The notes below the pieces were generated by a model. It had not been told where the DNA came from, did not search any database, and worked only from the letters and a program-made list of their open reading frames with translations. Position numbers and translations under genes: made by a program. Positions 13,201-28,337 of a DNA stretch of 64,000 bases are shown here, piece by piece (positions within the stretch are counted from its first letter, which is position 1; each line of letters starts with the position of its first letter). The DNA is from Litomosoides sigmodontis (lineage: Eukaryota; Nematoda; Chromadorea; Rhabditida; Onchocercidae), in NCBI GenBank assembly GCA_963070105.1, contig OY718808.1, positions 3,945,738 through 4,009,737 on the forward strand, written 5' to 3'.

Positions 13201-14958
13201 TCGGGAGCACATAAAGAATCGCGTTGCACCATTTGCTCAACAGCATTTGCAGGAAGTTGCAAAAAACCCTAAAACCCAATGCCATTACCTATTATTAAAT
13301 ATAAAAATATCAGGGAAATAAACGAAATATCTAGAAAAATTCAAAGCAATGAAATTGCTAGGCTAACCAATAATTACGTTCTTTAGAGCCAGAGTTCCTA
13401 CCTGAGTTGAAATAACTTCAGGAGCATGTTTGTCAGCAAAATTCAGACACACATCACAAAGTGAGTGCAAGGAGTACAGATGTGCTACGCTGTATACTGT
13501 ACAAACATTCCTAACATTCAACATAGCCTGGAAAATTGACATGAAATGGATTTTCAACACGCACTTCGTAATTTCGGAATATTCTGGAGGATTATACTGC
13601 TCTGTTACGTTAGATTACACTGTTTTGCAGGACTGTAAAAGTAAACAGACAAAATCGTAACGACATTACGATTTTTGTGTTTTCGAAAAATAATTACCTT
13701 CATATATTCTGAAATACTGATTTCTAAGTCTGCAAAACCGTATTTGTGTGCCAAACCAAGAACCTCGAGAACCAGCTCTTCCTTCATTGAACTTAGCGAT
13801 AACTTACCAGTATATATGTACCTGTATAACAATTTGTGATATAAAGGAAAAACGGTGAGCAAAGAAAAGCATGAAGACAAATCAGGATTGAGGAATGGCC
13901 CGAAGTAGACAAATAACTTGAAAATCCCCAAAAAATACGCTGCGAAAATTCGAAGTAACGCACTTCATAAGTACTTTGAAACCGCTGAAAGAAGTATCAA
14001 CCAATTCGATTTCCGAATCTCTCGTTTCACGCATTCCATTATAAAGTAGGGCTCTAGAACCATAATGTTTTAACCTTCACATTTTATCTCTATTAGTTTT
14101 TAAAAATTAACTTGAAAAGATTGCATAGAAGATCGAGGAAAGAACGAATGAGAAATTCCAACTTCGTGAGAAATCTCTTTCTTCAAAAACGATGCTAACC
14201 TAAAATACTGACTTCGAGCAGCTAAAATAACTCTGTGTGCTGGAACTAAGCGGCCCTCAACCTGAAAAAATCATTTTGAAAATGCTTCCCAAAATGCTTA
14301 CTGTGCATATTTTAGCCATTCACTTTTTTCTAGCATTGAAAAGGCTCAGCTGACATAGTGAAGCCCAGTTGGATGTCTAACCACATAAAAAACAATTTCC
14401 CCAACAGCTAACCACAGCCATAAACTTGAAATCCTTTAAACGACAAAGATGTTAGTAACATTTAATTTCTACATTCTGTATGTTTCTTTTCTGTATATTT
14501 CTGTATTCTGCCTTCTATATTCTCCACATATCAGCCTCACACGTTTGTTTTTTAACAAAATAATTTTTCATCTACTACAGAGCAGGCGTAACATCCTTGC
14601 AGTAGAAAAACATTAATGGAAAACGAATAACACCTTCAATGTGATATCACTACATTCACCAGTTATATACAAATTGCCTATGTGTTCAGCAAGATAATTT
14701 ATATGCTGCACTTCACCACTGCCACCTGAAAGAAAGCACTGTAGCATAATGGTAGAATTAATTCATGGTTTAAATCTTCATCTTTCTGTTATGTATGCAC
14801 AAATGACACATTTGCTTCATTTTCCTACCTGTACTTATGCTTTGCGCTATTCAATTAACCGATTGTAACTTACCGCAGCAATTTAGGCCGATCGATGATG
14901 CGGAACTATGAAAGGGAAAGAAGCTATCGCTGTGAAGCTGTGGATGATTGTCGCTCAT
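10262..14958 (-). CDS. BTBD9: BTB/POZ domain-containing protein 9 (BTBD9 / HPO-9)
   Basis: BTB adaptor thought to work with Cullin-3 ubiquitin ligases; in animals linked to dopamine and iron handling. Sixteen exons close in phase to 621 aa (human 612): 14958-14874, 14725-14634, 14261-14200, 14053-13964, 13821-13698, 13527-13402, 13268-13149, 13086-12918, 12714-12557, 12400-12320, 12203-12106, 11852-11737, 11550-11361, 11055-10948, 10795-10725, 10437-10262. A BTB domain spans about residues 35-150 (PAHRVILAARSQYFRALLYN). A BACK domain covers about 155-285 (LLNIVRPSGLVASDAILDAI). Two discoidin (F5/8 type C) repeats follow: SGETNRYDMERGF and NGETSNYDWDNGYTCHQLG, each with LWDRD/LWDCDDR and FIRIVGT/FIRLVGTH strands. 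The junction of exons 12 and 13 is ambiguous: gtgatt with ttgcag (chosen) or gtaact with ccaag, both open. The last 35 or so residues are lineage-specific. Confidence 0.96.
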
Positions 14959-16374
14959 TTTATCCCTTTTCTCTTGGAAATTAATAACTCATTACAAGAA
15001 ATCGATCTGAAAACTAATTGCGCAATTCATCTTACTAGTATGGGGCAGTGTTAACCCGGTCAAGCACGTCACGTAATTCGCATCGTCTGGCTTGTTATAT
15101 ACATGATACATTAGCGCGAGAACAATTTGCGAACTAAAACATAACTACATAGCAGATAATAAATAAATAATATAAAGTCTTAAATACTACGTTGATAATA
15201 TAAATGCTTAATAATTATAGATAATAGATAAAAACTCTAGATGTGAACTATGGAATTGTGGTTACAGATATGCTAAGGAACGTAATGACAATTCCGACCG
15301 AACGTCACACCGAACACTTATCACCAACTGAGCAAACGCACGCACATCGAGGTTCGTGCATTACACACAACGTTCCAGTTACATTGGATATTGCAGTCCA
15401 AATGAATCTTTGACGGTATCGATACGCAAAACAAGCATTTCAGTCCGTGCTATTTTATGTGGAAGTGTTTACTGGCTAGCGGGAAGTGAGACGATTTTAA
15501 AGTAAGCAATAACTGGAAGGATATTTAATCATTGAATAACTGTTGTAAACAACGAGAAATTTGAGGGGAATCAAAAGCAACATATAGGGAGCAGATCACA
15601 TAGATGATTTTTCAAATCGTTTTCCCGTCCTGTTGCTCGCTTTTCCTGTGTACCTGAAGCTGCAGTGTTGAGAGTGCGAAACTTGATTCATTACCCTGCC
15701 GTTTTAGTCATTGCCCAAATTGGGAAGATTATTTCGAGAGCTTCATTAATAAAAAACCGAATAACTTATTCGGTGGCTATAAGATAGTTCTGAGTGACAT
15801 ATCCTGTAGCTCTAATGTACGCATTATCAATTCAAGGATGAAAACACTAAACATAGTTTCAATTCTGCTTTGTGCTAATTGTTTTGATAATACAAGAAAT
15901 CACTTAACATCATTTTCAAAGAAATTATTTAACGTTCTGAATCACTTAACATCACTTAATACTTACTTTAAATTGCGATAAAATGTGCCGACTATCTCAT
16001 TTCACATGTAAAGTTTAATTACAGGTACTTGATAAGTAATAACGTTTATGTAAGTAAAACGTATTACCTTTTTATCACTTATTTTGCTCTGCATATGGGA
16101 AAACGTTTCAAGAACCGGTGAATCAATCATGTTGAAATCTCTGAATTCGAAATTTCCTTTTTCTGCACATTCCTAAAAAATTCATGGATTCTAAGTAATC
16201 TTTCATATTTCCACTGATTGTAACGAATTTAAGCAGTTTATATTTGAAAATTTTCTTCTGTATGCTTGAAATTTGATTCTTCATTTACTAACTGGACTAC
16301 TTTTCGTTACTTACTAAACTACTCACTACTTTTCGATTTTCACAAATTACATATATACCATAAACAGTGCATGA
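14959..16374. other. intergenic region upstream of BTBD9
   Basis: This holds the BTBD9 5' flank and the 3' side of the pseudokinase-like gene. On the plus strand an ORF from ATG 15604 (a hydrophobic, signal-like start, MIFQIVFPSCCSLFLC) is broken by one TGA at 15655-15657. It then stays open to 15981 with several Cys (CRFSHCPNWEDYF). On the minus strand, 16172-16070 is a possible extra exon of the pseudokinase-like gene. No other gene is supported. Confidence 0.4.
16070..16172 (-). other. candidate alternative 3' exon of the pseudokinase-like gene
   Basis: A tttttag acceptor precedes an open, coding-looking stretch (ECAEKGNFEFRDFNMIDSPV) that ends at a gtaata donor. It would join in phase to gtgata or gttcaa donors inside the last exon of the pseudokinase-like gene. 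That would bypass the stop at 16375-16377. The continuation beyond 16070 was not resolved. Confidence 0.35.
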
Positions 16375-19300
16375 TTAATTTCTCGCATGATTGATTGAAA
16401 GTTTCAGAAATGGAAGAAGGTATGTTGGACAACGACCAACCAAAACACTGCGAGCGCTTAAGCCATCAAATATCACTTGAACTTGTGCGACGGTTTCTGT
16501 CGTATTTATTTCATCTTCTTCCAAAAAAATCTGCCAACTTCTATGTTTTGCACGTGTTTGTTCACGATACTTCAAGACATCTATTATCTCCAGACTTATT
16601 CGAATGTAATTAATGAACCTGAAATGATGGATGTAACTTTCTATCTCTCTAGTAAATTAATTCAAATTTAAAATTTATCCTATTTCATCAAGCACTACCT
16701 CACAAACTTCTTCTAAACCTCAAATATAGCGAGTTAAAGCTCACTTGGTATATGCATAATTACTATTCATGACATCGGTAAGCAATTTCCAAAATCACAA
16801 TCACTTACCCTATCACTTCACTTTGCACAAATTTATAAACATTTCTACAAACGATGGTACACATATCAATCGTATTTATATCCAGATGTACTGTAAGGGC
16901 TAATCCAGCTTTCTTCTTCTGGTTTTTAATTATTCCAATACAAACACATTGCAGCAAATCATTTGGTACCTTACGAAAGTCAATCTTATATATCGGATTC
17001 TCGTCATCAATTTCCTAAAGTGATGGTTCCGACGAGGATTGATAGTTTAAATAATTTTAGACGACTTTGGAATTGGTAGTTTAAATAATGAAAATGTATT
17101 GTACTCCCGAAAATTGCATTAATTTGCTTACTTACATTTTTGTAGTCGACTGAGGAGAAAAATTCATTCCGTCCCATGCCAAGATATAAAGATTCTAAAC
17201 GCGTAACATCACCTGCCCCACATTCACGTGAATAATTCACCAGCTGAGTCCATTTTTGCAATGGCTCTGCTAACTCATCAGCAGGTATACGATACTTTTT
17301 TACTAAAATAAAATTAATAGACACATGATCACTTAGAAACGTCGAGATAATAAGAGAAAAATGTACCATCAGCGAGCAAATCTTTTCGAATTTCAGATTT
17401 ATTGGCTGATTTTATGATTTTGAAGATATTCCGATCAAGAAGTTCATCAACGGTTGGTCGTTTTTCATGATTTGGTTGCATGAGACGATGCCATAGTCGT
17501 AAAATTTCTGAACTTAATGACTGGAATAACTAATGATATTAAATAAATTCGGGGCTATCATAAATACAACGACAAATATGACAATATGAAAAAAGGAAAA
17601 AATATTTTCGATTTTCTGAAAAAAATAAAAAATTAGGAAACAGACTGATAAAACAGTATAACAAAATTAATTTAACATTCCTGCTCTCGTGTAAATAAGA
17701 ATACAGTGATAAATGTAATACAGTATTTCCCGCTATCTCTAAATGAATACAGTATTATCAAATACAGCAATATGTCATTATCCTATTATCACGTTCATAT
17801 AGTACTAGGTAGGCTTTTAATTAAAAAGTAAAACATCTGTATAATATCGCTTTGGCAACAGAAATGACACTATTAGCGAACTCACAAATTTCACTCCACT
17901 TGGAAACCATCCATTGTATGGTACGGGCAATTGAAATTTCATCTAAAAAATTTAAAGAAGAATTTAAAATTCAATTAATATATACTTCAAGTGGAAGAGA
18001 ATTTATATATGTCTTACAAGTTGCTCAGCATATCGTTTCACATCTTCTGTGTACGTCGCATTAGTCAAATGAAACGTTTCACCCGTAACCATTTCCGGTA
18101 TCAGTAATCCTACGTGCCTGAAAAGAAAAACATAATACGTGAAAATCTAAATTAGTTCAAATTTTTAGTAATAATTTTTGAATTACAAAAATACCAAAGT
18201 TCCGTATGTGGTCCGTAATGCTCAATATTATTCAGAGCTTCTTCTGGTGCCCATTGTGTTGGTCGTCCAAAGAAACGATTATTTCGCAAGCTAGAAGTGT
18301 TCAACAAATTATTAATGAGAAAAAATCTTACTTAAATGAAAAATATCGAAGTTTTTCTAATTCAAATTCAACTTCATAGCTTTTATTAAGTATGTTTATT
18401 TGCCATTAGATTTTATAAATAGACAAAAATGAAATGCTAAAAGTGTCGTGAAAGTAAATTAATTTCAATTTAACAGTAATATAAATTTAATCTTCCTTCA
18501 TTCCTTATTGTAATAAAAACCTAAGAGTTTTTCTAATGTTTTCGTTTTTCAACACCGTCCATTTGAAGCCGGTCAATTTGACATCACAATTCTCGGTAAT
18601 GATAATTGATCGTGTAATCAAATTATTGTGCAATGCAGACTGATGTAAATATGAAAGTGCCTAGAAGTGAATGGATGATGAAATTAATAAGGGTTTAAAT
18701 TTTACGCTAATTTAAACAAAAAACAAATAAAACATTTATATGAAAAGTCACATGAACTCTGCAATTTTAAAAGCTTACTTTAAGAATTTTACGTAAAATA
18801 TGACCAATAACATTTTCATTTAGTACTGAAGCCACTAACTCTTCATTATTGTCTACCATACTCCTGTAATATAAATAAACGCATTGTAAAGTGTAAAGAT
18901 AAATGATAAATGACGACAACCTAAGTTAGGTATAAGCGAGTTTGGAGAGTGGAAAAATGACCGACGTATATTGTAGGAGTTGTTCAAAAGAAAAATTAGC
19001 CATTTGTAACCAAGCAAAGGAAGGCAAACGAAAGTTGCCGGACAGAAGAGAAATTGTCCTTGTTAAGAAGTAATGCAGTGAAGTAAATGGGATTAGATGT
19101 AATAAAATAGTGTAGTATAATATAATAAAGTAATCAAGTATTTGAGACTTTCGTTTTTTTAAGTTAAAAAAAATGCACAGTTACCTTCGTTTAACATGGA
19201 GAATCTGTTCTAAGTCATAAGCCATTGTTCGATATTCCACAAACAGGTAGTGTCGGAAGATGAAGACAGAGGAATACAACAGGAAGCGACGACTGTTTCC

Positions 19301-20163
19301 CAACTCTGCACATTTGATCAATTCATTTAGCTGAAACTTTCTGTACTTAAGTCTTATTACTCATAAATAAACAAGTTTATTAAGATATATAGCTATTAAT
19401 GTTTTCATTTTTTTTTAATTTCATTTTAATGATTGCTATTTGGAAGAGAGAAATCTTTTCAGTTGCGGAAAAAAATTCTTTTTTCCTCAACTTTTTACAG
19501 ATTTGGAAATTAAATTAGACCGTTTCTCGAAGTGTTGTACCATTGACGAGTGCGGTAACCATAAGTACAAGCTTTACGTTGTTTTTCCTACTTTTCACGC
19601 AGTATCGTACTTTGTAATGCTTTTGTTTGCTAGCAATATGAAGTGTTCGTAGAACGAAACGCATTTCAAATTTGGCTAACACATCGCTTCTGCAAGAAGC
19701 ATGAAATGAAAGGAATTCAAATTCAACGTTTACGACCAGTAGTCACTTGCTACTAGTTGAATGAAATTCTATTTCAATTAAAATTATTTAATTGCATCAA
19801 CCCATGTAAAGCTTCATCAGATAACTAAGCGATGAGAATTTCCCCCTCCTTCCAGCTCTGATAGATTTATGACAAACTTTTATAAAAATTACAAATCTCT
19901 CTTCTCGGCTGTTTAATTGGAACCATACTTTTGTTTTTTTTCAATCTTTTCTTTTCATAATTCGTAGATGAAAGACTTCACTATTATCATTTTCAAAAAT
20001 ATCACCCAAAAAACACACCCAGTGATATCACTTCCTTCCATACTCGTCCTCATTTGAAGGTCGTCACCATCTACCACCAATTTATTGGAAAAAACTATTG
20101 TGTTGCATGACATTAACGAATTTATATAGCCGAAGAATATTTCAAATTTGCATACCGATGGCT
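16375..20163 (-). CDS. Protein-kinase-like protein, probable pseudokinase (5' end not found)
   Basis: Eleven exons close in phase to about 550 aa, open at the 5' end: 20163-20019, 19689-19521, 19330-19185, 18863-18779, 18660-18521, 18290-18195, 18117-18018, 17520-17367, 17302-17136, 17014-16809, 16618-16375. A kinase fold is visible from the C-lobe: IGHILRKILKALSYLHQSAL (helix E), then HNN where HRD is expected and LTGF where DFG is expected. Next come WAPEEAL (APE), TELWHVGLLIPEMVTG (helix F, Asp replaced) and LWHRLMQPNHEKRPTVDELL (helix I with the conserved Arg). No VAIK lysine or glycine loop is evident. HRD and DFG aspartates are both missing, so catalysis is unlikely. The layout recalls STRAD-type pseudokinases, but the 230-residue C-terminal extension does not fit, so I leave the family open. 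The true start must lie in an upstream exon between 20164 and 20750. An alternative 3' end is possible. Confidence 0.75.
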
Positions 20164-20658
20164 CTAAAACATAATTCAAGCATACTAGTACAACTTTATT
20201 ATTACATCGCTAACAGGTAAATTTCAAACCTAAGTTCGAATGATAAAAGCGTTGGGATCCTTTGTTGCTGCTGTAATGGTTAACGTACAGAACAATTCAT
20301 GTATTACATGAAAATTCAAACATTACCGGAGAACACTTTATAGGAACATATCGTTTAACATATAATCTAGATTATATACAATCTGGATTATACACCTTAT
20401 ATTAAAACCAAAACCAAACCATTCAAGCAAACCCTAAACTCATTAAATTCATTGTCAACAAAATGTCAAAACGTATTCATAAGGTACTAAATTCCTACTG
20501 ATAAAGAATACATTTCAAAAAATTACCAAAACAATGCCTTTAAATAAATTTTCTCATATGATGACAAATAAAACAGATCAAATCCTGCTTATTGCAATGA
20601 TATCCTACGACCATTATTCTAGGATTCAACAATCACATCTATATTTACAACTTCTACT
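20164..20658. other. region between two minus-strand genes
   Basis: AT-rich sequence that should contain the missing first exon or exons of the pseudokinase-like gene. I found no ATG-containing exon that joins in phase. It includes an imperfect palindromic stretch around 20361-20400 (repeated attatat/atctagatt words). Confidence 0.35.
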
Positions 20659-20664
20659 TTTATT
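20659..20664 (-). promoter_or_regulatory. candidate poly(A) signal
   Basis: AATAAA on the minus strand, about 91 bases past the stop of the small membrane protein. It is consistent with the 3' end, but chance hits are frequent here. Confidence 0.35.
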
Positions 20665-20754
20665 TTCCGATGAAACTCATTTCTCGGTGATAATGAGGCA
20701 GCAGATTTATCCCAAATGCTAAATTAATTAAATTGAGAATTCAAGATCGGCTGT

Positions 20755-21790
20755 TCAACTATGTTCTTCTCCAGAAGCGTGCTGCTTGCGATATTTGTAT
20801 TTCAAACGTTTTTGTTCGGGAATTAACATAACATATAATGAGCAAATAATCGTGATGGCAGCAATTCCCAAACTTAAACGGTACAGTACCTCCAAATGCA
20901 CCCCGTAAGGCGATCGTTTAAAAAATGAATCTGTTTTCGGTGTCTGAAATTATCTAAACTTTAAACTGCGTAACTGTAAATTATATGAAATTCTTCATTA
21001 CTCACAATGAATGCAAAAAAAATATAAATGTGCAAATTTTACTAATACCTTTATCACATCATGATGCTCCAAAATCTTCAGTAAACTAGACCAGTATCAA
21101 TCACGACTTTACCTACATACACATTAAAAACTCCCAGAAAAAAACGAAACTAATTAATTTATAAATTCCTTCAAGAAGCAATATTATTTTCAAAGAAAAA
21201 TGAGCTTTACAATGAGCCAAAAGTAAATCCGTTAAGTGTCGAAATACAAACCATTTTATCATGCAGTTCATATGCTTTTTGTCGATTTTTGCCGAAAAGA
21301 AATAACCTTGGCTTATTGTACCTATCATCCCACAATCCAGCACTGGCATATTCGTTTAATTTGCGGAACATTTCATACTTGTCCCTAAAAAAGTTTGAAA
21401 AATAATTTTTATAAACAATTACAATAACCTACACACCACGAAGTATTCAGTAATACAGACGTAGGAAAAGCATATGATGGTAATAATAAAAGCTAATCAT
21501 GACAATTTGCACAAATATGAAAAGCAATCAAAACTCCTTTTGAAGATTGAAGGAACTACTTAACGACCAATATGACAAATGAATACAGAAATTTGACAAA
21601 AAATTGAAACGACAGTGCAATATATTAAAATCAACTTTTCCCACCATGACATGAAAGACCACACTGCAACGGCAAAGCTGAAAACTTGAAAAACTTACTC
21701 CTTCGGTGGCTCCGTTTGAGTTGTTTGACAGCATCTACCTGATAACCTGGGAAAAACAACAAGCCGAGATGGACAAAGTGCCGTTCGCAT
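20755..21790 (-). CDS. Small single-pass membrane protein, possible mitochondrial presequence
   Basis: Four exons close in phase to 126 aa: 21790-21699, 21384-21322, 21085-21049 (a 37-nt microexon), 20943-20755. The N-terminus MRTALCPSRLVVFPRLSGRC has Arg but no acidic residue over about 25 residues, as in mitochondrial targeting peptides. A charged middle follows (KYEMFRKLNEYASAGLWDD), then LLKILEHHDVIK. A single hydrophobic helix (LYRLSLGIAAITIICSLYVM) lies near residues 85-106, and the tail is strongly basic (EQKRLKYKYRKQHASGEEHS). I do not recognise the family. Size and topology suit an inner-membrane accessory or assembly subunit, but that is inference. The microexon supports the model because it alone restores the frame between exons 2 and 4. 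Confidence 0.8.
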
Positions 21791-22358
21791 CGCCTCCTAC
21801 TGTAACAAAAAACTTTAATTCAAAAATTTTACCCTGGCTTATACAGTTTTGATCTCATATAAACGTGCAAGAAAAAATACAATTAAAATATCATATTATG
21901 CAACTTTACAGAAATTTTACGGGATGACTGAAGACTTCGTTCTTCCCGCAGTTCCAATCATTACCAAAATGTTTAAAAATCTTAAATGGTAAGTTACCAT
22001 TATATCTCATAAGTCAATTATGCAATAAAATTAATCATTTCATACTTCACACACGAATATCATAAAATATCAAGATTACATTCATCATGGAAGGACAAAA
22101 TAGATTAAAAATACCCAATCCATAGACAATGCATTACCAAGCTTCATAGCTTCTAAAACACATGTTTTAAAGAATTTAAAGATAAAAAAAAAGTTTGAAA
22201 AAAAGCTCACCAATACCTCAATTTATTACAAACGGTTAAAAAAACCGTAATTGAGATAAGAATACAATTGTGAGAAGAGTAAGAAGAAGCACAGATTTAA
22301 CGTAACGTTAAATAATATATCGTACACTCGAAACACTTCTAATAGGCTGTAGGAATAA
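21791..22358. other. intergenic region
   Basis: No coding exon is supported. It separates the 3' end of the B3GLCT gene from the start of the small membrane protein gene. Confidence 0.5.
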
Positions 22359-22364
22359 TTTATT
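22359..22364 (-). promoter_or_regulatory. candidate poly(A) signal of B3GLCT
   Basis: AATAAA on the minus strand, about 145 bases past the B3GLCT stop codon. Confidence 0.4.
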
Positions 22365-22390
22365 AAAGATACATGCTGTTAAAGGATGGT

Positions 22391-22418
22391 GAATATATAT
22401 ATATATATATATATATAT
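22391..22418. repeat. (AT)n microsatellite
   Basis: About 12-13 AT dinucleotides in the 3' flank of the B3GLCT gene. Confidence 0.9.
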
Positions 22419-22507
22419 GTCCAATAGCCAAAACATCCAACAGTTCCAAGGTATAATCTATTGCATACATACACATCCAATTTTTTATAAAAACTATGCA
22501 TAACTAT

Positions 22508-26326
<3,819 letters not shown>

Positions 26327-27347
26327 TTCAACTGCAATTTTGGGTTTTGTAAGGCAAACATATCAGTTTTACTATTAGTAGAAACAGCTCTGTAATAATA
26401 AGATTACATGTCCAGCATGAATTAAAAAAGTATAAATATGTTTAAACCTAAAGCTGTCCAACAACTGAAACAGTGACACATAGATTGGACAGGATTTTCA
26501 AACAGCTTCAAGCCAAACGCCTTATTAAGCACTTCACGCAATGAAAAAGCTCCTTTTTTTAACTATAAAAACGATAACAAAAGATCTTCAGTCAAGGTTG
26601 CCTCGATCTAAAGATTCGCACAACAATCCATATCCTGAATCTTTTCAGATCGAGCTATCGATAGCTGTTGGCTAATATAAGACCAAAAGAGTCAAAAGGA
26701 TGCTCCGCGTAGCTAGCAATTATAAGTAAAACAATATGGATAAGTCCTGTGATCAAGTAATATCTTGCACTCTTATGAATATTTTATAAATTGAACTAGA
26801 TGCAAAAAGCCATAAATCCACCCAACTTTATAGATCAGCCATTAGAAATTACAAGATATGAACAGTTTTGGTTTAACGTTTTCCTGCACCTGATAAAATC
26901 TAGCATTAACAGAACATACATTGGTGATTTAAGCATTTTAAATAAGTAAAAAAAATCTTCACTAAATTTTAATGCTGTAAGAAAGGATCCATTACTAATT
27001 CCATGGCAGAAATAAAGAATTCACACACATAGATCCATAATTGTTATCAATTGAACATGCGAATGAACAAAACGTTAGTTTAAATTTAAATGTTCTGAAA
27101 ACATAAACAAAAATATTTAGGGAGTTTAGGAAAATATAAGCCAACAGTCTTTTCGCAAAGAAATTCATAAACTAGTGAGTCAGCAAGAGAAGAATCCTGA
27201 ATAACATTAAATATTAATCATATTGATTAATACGAACAAGTTCAAACTACTTTACATAATTACTAGATAATACCAAATCCTCTTCAAACATATTTTCCGG
27301 CCTACCGCAATAATTTGATAACTTGCTCCTATTATAAGAAAAAACAG
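26327..27347. other. intergenic region between B3GLCT and RAB5IF
   Basis: AT-rich. It holds the B3GLCT 5' flank and the RAB5IF 3' flank. Nothing coding is supported. Confidence 0.5.
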
Positions 27348-28035
27348 TCAATTAAAATGTGAAGCGGAATAAACACCAATCCATGAAACCATAAATGTAG
27401 CGAATGCAGAACCAAAACCTTCCTTTGCTAATTCCCAAAATCCTCCCAAGGAATCTTCGTCCACCTGCAAAGAGCTCAATTCAAGTCATTTAAAAGTTTG
27501 CATCATATAATATCTTCTGACAAGATCAAAAAAACTTTTCCGTCTCATTTGACTTAAAAATCCATCATAGCTCTTACTGACAGTGTCAAAGAAGCACTGA
27601 TAACCATTGCAAGAAATGATTTCTCACAGCAATCGGATTATGCAAAGAAAAATAGCTACTTAATTAGTGAAAGCAAGTGAAACACAAAAAAACAAACCTT
27701 CTGAAAATTAGTAGCATATAATTGGCCAACGGCAGTAGAAATTACGACGTAGAGAACAATGGCCAAAAAGCCGTGTAAGGGTATGAAACCCCAAAAAATA
27801 CCAATCATAAGTGCAAGAAGTTGCCTTCCCCAATATAACACATCCAACAATTCGTCTTTATCGGGCCATTCGCTTCCGCTCACCAACGCTTTGGCCAACT
27901 AAGATAGATAATGAACGATATATGTGAAGTGAGATATGGATATCGCAGGTTCGTAACTTTGCAGCTGAATCAAGTGTATGAGGTTTGAAACTAAGAAAAA
28001 TCTAAGGCGAATTTTTCTTGATCAAAGTAACAGAT

Positions 28036-28083
<48 letters not shown>

Positions 28084-28337
28084 CAATACAACTTCCATGT
28101 TTAAAACCAATGCGTAAAGCACGACCCGCATGCATAACTGGTTGTCTTATCGAAATATATCACATGAAGTGAAAGCTTTTATCTTATCAAAACTTATGCT
28201 TCATACTTCAGCTTATGTCCATTATTTTATGAGATCGTCAAATCACAATATAAATTAGGTAAAAGGAAACTTACCGTCTTTTTCCAATGAACAGTTTCGG
28301 AATGGGCCTGTTGTTGTGAGCTCTTCTTTGGTGACAT
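27348..28337 (-). CDS. RAB5IF: RAB5IF / OPTI (C20orf24) family membrane protein
   Basis: Small ER multi-pass protein. The vertebrate member is the obligate partner of the TMCO1 insertase in the multipass translocon, and was also linked to respiratory complex assembly (RCAF1). Three exons close in phase to 126 aa (human 129): 28337-28275, 27898-27698, 27464-27348. The signature WPDKDELLDVLYWGRQLLAL leads into paired helices (MIGIFWGFIPLHGFLAIVLY, then VVISTAVGQLYATNF). The C-terminal exon has DSLGGFWELAKEGFGSAFAT and FMVSWIGVYSASHFN, matching the family's GGxWELxKEGFxxSFAxFMV block. The Lys/Gln-rich first exon is the variable cytosolic tail. Intron 1 holds a CA microsatellite. Confidence 0.95.
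28036..28082 (+). repeat. (CA)n microsatellite
   Basis: About 23 CA dinucleotides in intron 1 of the RAB5IF gene. Confidence 0.97.

Noticed and set aside
12935..13321. 128-aa plus-strand ORF
   Set aside because: Antisense to BTBD9 exons that match the family residue by residue.
15655..15657. Selenocysteine (TGA recoding) interpretation
   Set aside because: No SECIS-like element could be supported, and nematodes have few or no selenoproteins.
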